From Candidatus Acetothermia bacterium (GTDB lineage Bacteria; Bipolaricaulota; Bipolaricaulia; RBG-16-55-9; DRXL01): 14,865 nucleotides of DNA. The stretch is from positions 1-14,865 of the forward strand of contig JAPWVB010000024.1 in NCBI GenBank assembly GCA_028275205.1, in the 5' to 3' direction. The notes beneath the pieces are model-generated. The model did not search any database and was not told where the DNA came from. It saw nothing but the letters and a program-made list of their open reading frames with translations. Shown here in pieces: positions 7,013 to 13,151 of the stretch (its first letter is position 1; every line of letters starts with the position of its first letter). Both the position numbers and the translations under genes were made by a program.

Positions 7013-7183
7013 TTACTCTCCGCTGCGCTGGCGGTAGCGTTGCGCTTGGCGCGGATCCACCCGCCGCATCCGCTCAAGGAGCTTTTCCGTATCGGGCTTG
7101 GGGACGTTGGGCGTGCGCGGACCGTCCTCCTGAGGCTTGGTGAGCGGGTCTTGCGGTATGGGTCTGACGATGCGCTCTGGCAT
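7013..7183 (-). CDS. pup: Prokaryotic ubiquitin-like protein Pup (UBact type)
   Basis: A 56-codon gene lying exactly between dop and prcB. The product starts MPERIVRPIPQDPLTK, is rich in proline and charge in its first 30 residues (disordered, as Pup is), and ends RMRRVDPRQAQRYRQRSGE. The final Gly-Glu is the hallmark of a conjugation-ready Pup; the Arg-Ser-Gly-Glu end is the form I recall for UBact proteins of Gram-negative bacteria. Lysines at 16, 29 and 34 could themselves accept Pup. The ribosome site GAAAGGGGG is formed by the end of dop, whose stop codon is 2 bases before this ATG. Because the last residue is already Glu, no deamidation by Dop is needed before conjugation. Position, size and ending make this a firm call despite the low length. 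Confidence 0.95.
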   Translation of the reverse strand: MPERIVRPIPQDPLTKPQEDGPRTPNVPKPDTEKLLERMRRVDPRQAQRYRQRSGE

Positions 7184-7185
7184 AG

Positions 7186-8688
7186 CTATCCCCCTTTCGA
7201 GAGAGTCTCCTGTATGATACCCAAAAGCTCCCGCGGCGTCGAGCCCCCCTCAAGCAGGGGCGCCAGCGCCCTCACGCGGCCATCAACGAGCGCTCGCAGA
7301 TCGAGCGTAAGCTCTTGCCCATCTTGCAGGAGCGTGATTCGCCCCCAATTGAGCGCTCGGATCGCCGCGGGGAATTTCTTTACACAAAGCCCACGGATGA
7401 AGGCACGGGTATCGCGCGGGGGCTCAGCAAGAGCGCGCGCGATGTCTTCTTCGGTGACGAGCCGGCGCATCGCCCCTTGGTTCTGGAGCTCCACAAAGAG
7501 GCTGCGCTGCGGATCGAGGGCGTGATACTCTAAATCGAGGCTCTGCACGACTTCCTCGCGCCAGCTGAGCTTCTCAGACTCAAGAAACGCTTGCAGAAGT
7601 TCTCGTTTGGCCACCCAGTCGAGCCGATCGGCGCACCGGCGAGGGTCAGCTTCTAAATCGTCGAGCACGGCTTCCCATTCGCGCAAGAGCCAATCGGTCT
7701 CTTCATCGCGATGGCGCCACAGCTCCTCCGCCGCTCGCAGATACGCCCGCTGGACGTCGAGAGCCGAGATCGTCCCTTCTTCTTCGAGTTCCACGAGCCA
7801 TCGGTAAGAAGTATCGCGCGAGAGCTCTCTAAGGGCTTTGATGGGATCTTTGAGAGTTCCTGGGGGGCCGTAGCCCGCTTCGAGCGTAGCGATCACCAGA
7901 GCGGTAGTTCCGACTTTGAGGGCCGTCGCGTACTCGCTGAGGTTGGCATCGCCACAGATGACGTGAAGCCTGCGGTAGAGGCGTTCGTCGGCATGGGGCT
8001 CATCGCGGCTATTGATGAGGGGGCGGCGGTCAAGAGTATCTACACTACAGAGCTCTGTGAAGAAGTCAGCGCGCTGCGAGAGCTGATAGTCCACCCAGGT
8101 CTGTTCGCCCCCCACGCGCCCTGCCCCAGCAAAGACGACCCGCGTCACTAAAAACGGGATCAGCCCCGCCATGAGGCGCTCAAACGAGAGCTCGCGCTTC
8201 ACAAGATAATTCTCGTGGCAACCGTAGCTCATGCCATGATAGTCTATATTATTCTTGAAGATGGAGACGGCTCGCCCGGTCTTCTGAGCATAGGCTTGCG
8301 CGGCCATCCAGACGATACGTTCCCCAGCTTTATCATGAGCGATCAGCTCTCTCAAGGAACGACATTCGGGGGTACTGTATTCGGGATGGCCATGATCGTG
8401 GTAGAAGCGCGCGCCGTTCGGTAAGACCCTATCGGCGTGGTCCTCGGAGGCGCTCAACGATCTTCGTGAGGGCTTTTCGTAGCGTTCGTCTTTGGGGTTG
8501 ATCGTGAGAGCGGGGGCGCGCCAGCCGCGGGCATCTCGGAGGGGATCTTCGTCGCGATAATCCCAGGGCTGGGCAGAAATTCCCGAGTAGCTTTGCACCA
8601 GGGCGCGGGCTTCGTCCACCAAGTCGGTGACGTCCACGCCGTCAATGAAAATCCCGTATTCGGTCTCCAAGCCGAGCAAGCGATCCAT
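7186..8688 (-). CDS. dop: Depupylase / deamidase of Pup, Dop
   Basis: A 500-residue member of the PafA/Dop family that hydrolyses the isopeptide bond between Pup and substrates (and in Gln-ending systems deamidates Pup). Seen: the metal-site start LLGLETEYG with Glu8; the Dop loop WDYRDEDPLRDARGW (42-56), diagnostic for Dop and absent from PafA; NGARFYHDHGHPEYSTPEC (91-109) with Asp98 in the place of the catalytic Asp; NNIDYHGMSYGCHENY (146-161); QLSQRADFF (202-210); SRDEPHAD (227-234); LHVICGDANLSEYATALKVGTT (241-262). All expected motifs are intact. It is first in the operon. A strong promoter lies so close that the transcript probably starts at the ATG itself, with no room for a ribosome site. 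Confidence 0.95.
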   Translation of the reverse strand: MDRLLGLETEYGIFIDGVDVTDLVDEARALVQSYSGISAQPWDYRDEDPLRDARGWRAPALTINPKDERYEKPSRRSLSASEDHADRVLPNGARFYHDHGHPEYSTPECRSLRELIAHDKAGERIVWMAAQAYAQKTGRAVSIFKNNIDYHGMSYGCHENYLVKRELSFERLMAGLIPFLVTRVVFAGAGRVGGEQTWVDYQLSQRADFFTELCSVDTLDRRPLINSRDEPHADERLYRRLHVICGDANLSEYATALKVGTTALVIATLEAGYGPPGTLKDPIKALRELSRDTSYRWLVELEEEGTISALDVQRAYLRAAEELWRHRDEETDWLLREWEAVLDDLEADPRRCADRLDWVAKRELLQAFLESEKLSWREEVVQSLDLEYHALDPQRSLFVELQNQGAMRRLVTEEDIARALAEPPRDTRAFIRGLCVKKFPAAIRALNWGRITLLQDGQELTLDLRALVDGRVRALAPLLEGGSTPRELLGIIQETLSKGG

Positions 8689-8694
8689 GCATTC

Positions 8695-8723
8695 ATTATG
8701 CCAGAGAGCGAGGCTTCTGTCAC
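8695..8723 (-). promoter_or_regulatory. Sigma-70-type promoter of the dop-pup-prcBA-pafA operon (leaderless)
   Basis: On the minus strand GTGACA (8723-8718) and CATAAT (8700-8695) each match five of six consensus bases and are exactly 17 bases apart. The expected start, about seven bases after the -10 box, is at 8688, the A of the dop ATG. The family-matching start (LLGLETEYG) excludes a much later ATG, so the mRNA would have no leader. Confidence 0.7.
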
Positions 8724-8748
8724 GCGGGGGATTTTTAGTGAGGCAACG

Positions 8749-8782
8749 GCCCAGCTAAAGCGCTTTTTTTTAGCGCTTGGGC
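8749..8782. repeat. Imperfect inverted repeat with a T-run loop
   Basis: AAGCGCT (8758-8764) and AGCGCTT (8772-8778) form a 7-bp stem around seven T's; outer GCCC/GGGC arms could extend it with a bulge. It lies between the small membrane ORF and the dop promoter and may end or slow minus-strand transcription. On that strand the tract reads as A's in the loop with no following U-run, so a standard intrinsic terminator is not shown. Confidence 0.35.
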
Positions 8783-8834
8783 TCTGACAAGCTCACAAGC
8801 TCAGACAAAGCAAAGCTCTTCTTCAGAAAGACTC

Positions 8835-8936
8835 CTACCAGCGGGCCCAGTAGAGCACAAACGAGACGACCACGACCGGCAGGCTGTAGAGGAACATCAA
8901 CAGCCCCAACTTCAGCGTGCGATTGCGCAGGACCAT
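8835..8936 (-). CDS. 33-residue small membrane protein, unknown
   Basis: Not a recognised family. The product begins MVLRNRTLKL and continues as an almost unbroken hydrophobic segment (about residues 9-29, GLLMFLYSLPVVVVSFVLYW), ending in ARW. This is the layout of a single-span membrane peptide with a positively charged N terminus inside. GGAGGTGAT, nearly the full anti-16S match, lies 8 bases before the ATG, much better than most ribosome sites in this window, and supports real translation. It lies 108 bases after the WD40 gene and 146 bases before dop, all on the same strand, so it may be the last gene of the patatin-topA-WD40 transcript or a separate unit. No clear promoter of its own was found. 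Its function cannot be inferred. Confidence 0.6.
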   Translation of the reverse strand: MVLRNRTLKLGLLMFLYSLPVVVVSFVLYWARW

Positions 8937-9032
8937 CGTGATCACCTCCGCGCCTCTGTATTCTCGCACACCGAAGCTTCAGCGGGGGAGGTAATCCGTC
9001 TCACAGGGTGTCGGAATTGGGCACTCCCCGGC

Positions 9033-9046
9033 GAGACACAAGTCTC
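9033..9046. repeat. Small inverted repeat at the end of the WD40 gene
   Basis: GAGAC, four bases, GTCTC overlaps the stop codon of the WD40 gene. A weak 5-bp hairpin could form in the transcript, but no U-run follows, so a terminator role is doubtful. Confidence 0.2.
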
Positions 9047-9995
9047 AATCTGACAATTCCCGCACGATGACGTTGAAGTCCCCACCGCCGCTGGCTAAGA
9101 ATCTCCCGTCGGGCGAGAACCCCACCGCCAGCACGAACTCCACGTGCTCAGTAAATATCTTCAGCTCCTTGAGCGTGGGCACCTCCCAGAGCTTGACCTT
9201 CCAGTCCATGCTCCCCGACGCTAAACGCTTCCCGTCGGGGGAGAACCGCACCGCGTGCGTGCGATGGCTGTGCCCAGCAACCGACGCTATGAGTCTCCTC
9301 TCCGCAACGTCCCACAAGCGCACGACGCCGTCGCCACTGGTGGAAGCCAAGAGCTTTCCGTCGGGGCTAAAATCGAGAGAGAAGACGGCCGCAACGCGCA
9401 CCGGCAGAACCCCTAACAGAGCTCCCGTCTGCGCCTCCCAGAGGCGGATCTCCCCGTCCCCTCCCCCGGAAGCGATGATCTGACTGTCGGGGCTGATCGC
9501 CAGCGCGAAGACCGTGCTGCGATGGCCCGTCAAGATTTTCAGCAATTTCCCATCAGAAGCGTCCCAGACGCGCACGGTCTTGTCTTCAGCACCTGTGACT
9601 AAGAACTTTCCGTCGGGACTGTAATCGGCCGAGTGCACCCAGCCGACGTGTCCCTCCAGATTTAATAGTTGTCTTCCGGTCTGGACATCCCACACCGCGC
9701 CGATCTGCCCGTCCCCGTTGGCCGTGAGCAATCTCTTTCCGTCAGCGCTGAACGAGAGCGCAAAGACTGTGCCCAGCGTCTCGGAGATGACGCGCACGGG
9801 TTGTCCCGTCGTCCAGTCCCATAAGAATAGAGTCCCATTGCCCTGGCCTGTCGCTAAGAGTTTTCCGTCGGGGCTGAACTCTAAAGAGAAGATCGTGCTC
9901 TGTGGACTGAACGTCCGCACGACAGCTTGGGAGAGCCCCAACAATCCTAAAGCCGTCCCTAGGAGAACTCCCAATAGAATATAAATTCTGCGCAT
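9045..9995 (-). CDS. Membrane-anchored seven-bladed WD40 repeat protein
   Basis: A 316-residue protein. Residues 4-25 (IYILLGVLLGTALGLLGLSQAV) form a signal anchor or uncleaved signal, so the propeller is probably outside the cytoplasm. From residue 33 there are seven WD40 repeats of about 40 residues, each with a hydrophobic 'xxVFSLxFSPDGK' strand, a 'LLASGxGDGxVRLWD' strand and a short link; the last ends VIVRELSD. Seven repeats make one closed beta propeller, usually a protein-binding platform. The start at 9995 is preferred over one at 10088: it gives the membrane segment at the N terminus, is preceded by GAAGTGAT, and does not overlap topA. It follows topA by 19 bases. The partner is unknown, and there is no kinase or protease domain in the protein. 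Confidence 0.9.
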   Translation of the reverse strand: MRRIYILLGVLLGTALGLLGLSQAVVRTFSPQSTIFSLEFSPDGKLLATGQGNGTLFLWDWTTGQPVRVISETLGTVFALSFSADGKRLLTANGDGQIGAVWDVQTGRQLLNLEGHVGWVHSADYSPDGKFLVTGAEDKTVRVWDASDGKLLKILTGHRSTVFALAISPDSQIIASGGGDGEIRLWEAQTGALLGVLPVRVAAVFSLDFSPDGKLLASTSGDGVVRLWDVAERRLIASVAGHSHRTHAVRFSPDGKRLASGSMDWKVKLWEVPTLKELKIFTEHVEFVLAVGFSPDGRFLASGGGDFNVIVRELSD

Positions 9996-10014
9996 GGGAA
10001 TCACTTCGCTTTCT

Positions 10015-12132
10015 TTAAGATCTCTCCACAGGAGCCACGACAGGCTCCCGATGCTCACACTGCTTGTTGCTGCAGACAAGCTCCCCATCCTTGCCCTCGA
10101 TAAGCACCCCTTCTTTACACGATGGGCAGGGCTTGACTGGAGTCTGACTCACAGTGAAATCGCACTTCGGGTAGTGCTCGCACCCGAAGAAGCTGCGCCT
10201 GTCCTTGCGGGCATATCTCTTCAAGAGCTTGCCGCCACACTTGGGGCAGGGGACCGAAGATTCCTTCGGCTCCTCCAGCGGGCGCGTATAGCGACATTTG
10301 GGGAACGCCGAGCACGCGTAGAACTGCCCGTAGCGTCCCGTGCGTATCACTAATTTGCTGCCACACTCAGGACAGATCTCTTCAGTTTCGATGGGCTTGG
10401 GCTTGAGCGACTCCATCTCGCGCTTGGCGCGCTCAAACGCTTCGGCAAACTCTTTATAGAACTCCTGGAGCACCGTGAGGCGATCGAGCTTCCCCTCCTC
10501 GATCTTGTCGAGCTCTTCCTCAATGAGCGCGGTGAAGCCGACATCTACGATCTTGGGGAAGTGCTTCACCAACGCATCGGTGACGAGGAAGCCCAGCTCC
10601 GTCGGGACAAAGCGTTTTTTCTCGAGCTTGACGTACCCGCGCTCCAAGATCGTGGAGATCGTGGGGGCATAGGTGCTGGGCCGCCCGATCCCGTGTTCTT
10701 CCAAAGCTTTCACTAACGTCGCTTCGGTGTAGCGCGGCGGCGGCTCGGTGAAGTGTTGCTTGGGGGTGAGCTTAATCAAATCTAAGACTTGCTGGTCGCG
10801 CAGCGGGGGCAGCCGGCCTTGAGCTTCTTCGTCAGCGGGCTTGGCATCTTCGTCGCGAGCCTCTTCGTAGACTGCCAACCACCCGGCAAACTTCATCACG
10901 GAGCCCGTCGCGCGAAAGATATAGTCGTTCGCTTGGATATCCACGGAGACGACGTCGAAGACCGCGGGGGCCATCTGGCTGGCGACGAAGCGCTGCCAGA
11001 TGAGTCTATAGAGCTTGAGCTGGTCAGGGGTCAGATAGGGCGCGACGTCCTCGGGCAAGCGGCGCACGTCGGTGGGCCGGATCGCCTCGTGAGCATCTTG
11101 GACGTGAGCTTTCTGCGGGATCCGAGGTTCCCCTTGCCGCACAAACTCCCTCCCGTAGTGCGCCGCGATGAACTCGCGCGCGGCGCGCTGCGCCTCCTCC
11201 GCGATGCGCACGGAATCCGTGCGCATGTACGTGATCAGCCCTGTGGCGCCCTCAGCTCCAAGCTCCACCCCCTCATAGAGCTCTTGAGCGATGGTCATCG
11301 TCTTCTTGGTGGGGAAGCCCAGCTTCTTGTTGGCCTCTTGCTGCAGCGTGCTCGTGGTAAACGGCAGCGGCGCATGACGGCGCTGCTCCTTCTCCTCCAC
11401 CTTGACGACGCGCCAGGTGGCCCCCTCGAGCGCGCGGAGGATCTCTTGGGCTTGGGATTCCGAGGAGATCTTGATCTTCTCGTCGGTTGCCGCACGCTTG
11501 AGCAGCTTGGCCTCAAAGAGATGGGGCTCCTCCTGAGGCGTCAGCGTCGCCGTGATAGACCAATACTCTTCGGGGACGAAGTTTTGGATCTCGCGCTCGC
11601 GCTCACAGATGAGCCTCACGGCGACCGACTGCACCCGCCCGGCCGAGAGCCGGCTGCGGATCTTTTGAGAAATCAACGGGCTGAGCATATAGCCCACGAT
11701 GCGATCTAAGATCCTTCGGGCTTGCTGGGCTTCCACGCGCTGCATATCAATCTCACGCGGGTGCTCCAGGGCGCGACGCACCGCTTCCCTCGTGATTTCA
11801 TGGAACTCGATGCGCTGGAGATCCTTGAGCTTGAGGGCTTCTTTGACGTGCCAGGCGATCGCTTCCCCTTCGCGATCAGGGTCGGTAGCGACGTAGATCT
11901 CGCGCGCGTTCTGGACGGCGCTCTTGAGTTTCTTGAGGATCTCCTTGCGCTCCGGCAAGGGCTCATAAGTTGGGACGAAGCCCTCAGAGATATTGACCCC
12001 AAAGCGGTGCTTGGGAAGATCGCGGATATGTCCCATCGTCGAGACGACCGCGAACCTCCCTGCAAGATACTTCTCGATCGTGCGCGCCTTGGTCGGCGAC
12101 TCCACGATGACGACGCGCTTTTCCGTAGCCAT
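10015..12132 (-). CDS. topA: DNA topoisomerase I (type IA) with three zinc fingers
   Basis: A 705-residue type IA topoisomerase that relaxes negative supercoils by cutting one strand through a 5'-phosphotyrosine. The Toprim domain starts VVIVESPTKARTIEKYL (7-23) and carries the acidic metal motif TDPDREGE (83-90; D84, D86, E88). HRFGVNI, the SAGRVQSVAVRLI segment (163-175) and the active tyrosine Tyr302 in ITYMRTDSVRI are intact. HGIGRPSTYAPTI lies in the core. The C terminus has three four-cysteine fingers: CPECG...CSAFPKC, CPKCG...CEHYPKC and CPSC...CSNKQC (about 590-695). The length is typical of shorter bacterial TopA. The gene follows the patatin gene by 18 bases and has no visible Shine-Dalgarno sequence; a possible promoter sits across the preceding stop codon. 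Confidence 0.98.
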   Translation of the reverse strand: MATEKRVVIVESPTKARTIEKYLAGRFAVVSTMGHIRDLPKHRFGVNISEGFVPTYEPLPERKEILKKLKSAVQNAREIYVATDPDREGEAIAWHVKEALKLKDLQRIEFHEITREAVRRALEHPREIDMQRVEAQQARRILDRIVGYMLSPLISQKIRSRLSAGRVQSVAVRLICEREREIQNFVPEEYWSITATLTPQEEPHLFEAKLLKRAATDEKIKISSESQAQEILRALEGATWRVVKVEEKEQRRHAPLPFTTSTLQQEANKKLGFPTKKTMTIAQELYEGVELGAEGATGLITYMRTDSVRIAEEAQRAAREFIAAHYGREFVRQGEPRIPQKAHVQDAHEAIRPTDVRRLPEDVAPYLTPDQLKLYRLIWQRFVASQMAPAVFDVVSVDIQANDYIFRATGSVMKFAGWLAVYEEARDEDAKPADEEAQGRLPPLRDQQVLDLIKLTPKQHFTEPPPRYTEATLVKALEEHGIGRPSTYAPTISTILERGYVKLEKKRFVPTELGFLVTDALVKHFPKIVDVGFTALIEEELDKIEEGKLDRLTVLQEFYKEFAEAFERAKREMESLKPKPIETEEICPECGSKLVIRTGRYGQFYACSAFPKCRYTRPLEEPKESSVPCPKCGGKLLKRYARKDRRSFFGCEHYPKCDFTVSQTPVKPCPSCKEGVLIEGKDGELVCSNKQCEHREPVVAPVERS

Positions 12133-12144
12133 AGATGGGTCGGT

Positions 12145-12173
12145 ATTGTATCACGCCGCGGGCTGCTTTTCCA
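12145..12173 (-). promoter_or_regulatory. Possible internal promoter for topA (extended -10)
   Basis: On the minus strand TGATACAAT forms an extended -10 (TACAAT at 12150-12145) overlapping the patatin stop codon. TGGAAA, four of six to consensus, lies 17 bases upstream at 12173-12168. The start would be near 12138, leaving about six bases of leader, in keeping with the lack of a ribosome site before topA. Confidence 0.35.
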
Positions 12174-13053
12174 GGGCAGGCTCTGGCGGGGCAGAATATT
12201 TGGCGATGACCTCGCGGATGAGGCCGAGCTTCTCCACGGTCGCCTGCTCCCCCTCTTGGATGGGCAGATCGAGCTGACGCAATTGGAATATGCGAATGCG
12301 ATCGACCCGCGGCCGAATCACTATGAGCTTCTCCCCCAGGCGCTGGCACATCAGCTCGAGCTTTAAGCGCACCAGCTCTTGAGAGGTGATCGCATTCGAC
12401 TGAATCAAGACATCCAAGCTCGTCATCACGTGGGGGTTGAGCGGGGCCCCAACGTCCACGGCGATGACGATCTCCGCGCCCATAGCCACCGCTGCATCCA
12501 CAGGAATCTTGTTCACGAGCCCGCCGTCGACGAGAAACCGCCCGCCCACAGGGACCGGCGGGTGCACCCCAGGGAAGGCCATGCTCGCGGCGATCGCGCG
12601 ATAGAGCTTCCCCGACCGCAAGACTACTTCTTCCCCCGTATCGATATCGCACGCGACGACGCTCAAGGGCACCGCCAATTCTTCAAAGGTGCGCTCTCCC
12701 GTAAAGAGCCGCAGGAACTCATAGAGCTGCTTCAAGCTCGGCGGCTCGTGGACGCGCCAATCGGCCCTCTTGAAGAGATACTCGGAGGCGGTCTTGCCCA
12801 CCAGGCTCTCGATGCCCTGCAGGGTCGTCTCCGGGATCCCCAAAAGTTTGTTTATGTCGAGATTCTTCAAGATCTTCTCGATCTTGTGGAGATCGAGGCC
12901 ACAGGCGTAGGCGCCCCCGATGATCGCCCCCATAGACGTCCCAGCCACCACGTCAATGGGGACGTGATGCGCCAGGAGCGTCCGAATCACACCGATATGG
13001 GCATAGCCGCGCGCTCCTCCTCCCCCCAGCGCCAGACCAATGACGGGACGCAT
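12151..13053 (-). CDS. Patatin-like phospholipase (RssA/NTE family)
   Basis: A 300-residue patatin-fold lipid acyl hydrolase with a Ser-Asp dyad. The oxyanion loop GGGGARGYAHIG (10-21), the nucleophile elbow GTSMG with Ser40, and the DGG motif with Asp176 (FLVDGGLVNKIPV) are all present, so an active enzyme is likely. ASMAFPGVHPPV (156-167) and the AEIVIAVDVG strand further match the bacterial RssA/YlbK-type group. There is no signal peptide or membrane span, so it is cytoplasmic or peripheral. The C-terminal tail (SAPPEPALEKQPAA) is low-complexity. AAGGAG lies 9-10 bases before the ATG. It is first in a likely three-gene unit with topA and the WD40 gene, behind a near-consensus promoter. The natural substrate is unknown. 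Confidence 0.94.
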   Translation of the reverse strand: MRPVIGLALGGGGARGYAHIGVIRTLLAHHVPIDVVAGTSMGAIIGGAYACGLDLHKIEKILKNLDINKLLGIPETTLQGIESLVGKTASEYLFKRADWRVHEPPSLKQLYEFLRLFTGERTFEELAVPLSVVACDIDTGEEVVLRSGKLYRAIAASMAFPGVHPPVPVGGRFLVDGGLVNKIPVDAAVAMGAEIVIAVDVGAPLNPHVMTSLDVLIQSNAITSQELVRLKLELMCQRLGEKLIVIRPRVDRIRIFQLRQLDLPIQEGEQATVEKLGLIREVIAKYSAPPEPALEKQPAA

Positions 13054-13077
13054 CGCTCACGCTCCTTCAAATCGAAA

Positions 13078-13107
13078 GGCCTCGATGCATTATAGCGCAT
13101 CGAGGCC
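13078..13107. promoter_or_regulatory. 11-bp palindrome around the -10 box of the patatin promoter
   Basis: GGCCTCGATGC (13078-13088) and its exact complement GCATCGAGGCC (13097-13107) flank eight bases that contain the -10 box TATAAT (minus strand). A repressor dimer on the two arms would cover the core promoter. In the groEL read-through transcript the same sequence could fold as an 11-bp hairpin followed by UUUC, so it may also help to end groEL transcription. Confidence 0.6.
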
Positions 13108-13116
13108 CCCTTTCAA
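13089..13116 (-). promoter_or_regulatory. Sigma-70-type promoter for patatin-topA-WD40
   Basis: On the minus strand TTGAAA (13116-13111, five of six to consensus) and a perfect TATAAT (13094-13089) are 16 bases apart. The start would be near 13082, giving a leader of about 29 bases with AAGGAG before the ATG at 13053. Confidence 0.7.
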
Positions 13117-13151
13117 ACCCTTCTGACCAATAGACGAGGGACAGATCGGGC

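Noticed and set aside
9067..9940. Recurring CCGTCGGGG-type sequences as a CRISPR or DNA repeat array
   Set aside because: They encode the SPDGK turn of each WD40 repeat and are spaced by about 120-130 bases within one gene; no constant repeat with unique spacers exists.
9996..10088. Longer start of the WD40 protein at 10088
   Set aside because: It would overlap the end of topA by 74 bases and put a polar leader before the membrane anchor.
10789..11709. 306-codon open frame antisense to topA
   Set aside because: The codons lie opposite a fully conserved TopA; the translation resembles no known protein and is typical of antisense frames in GC-rich DNA.
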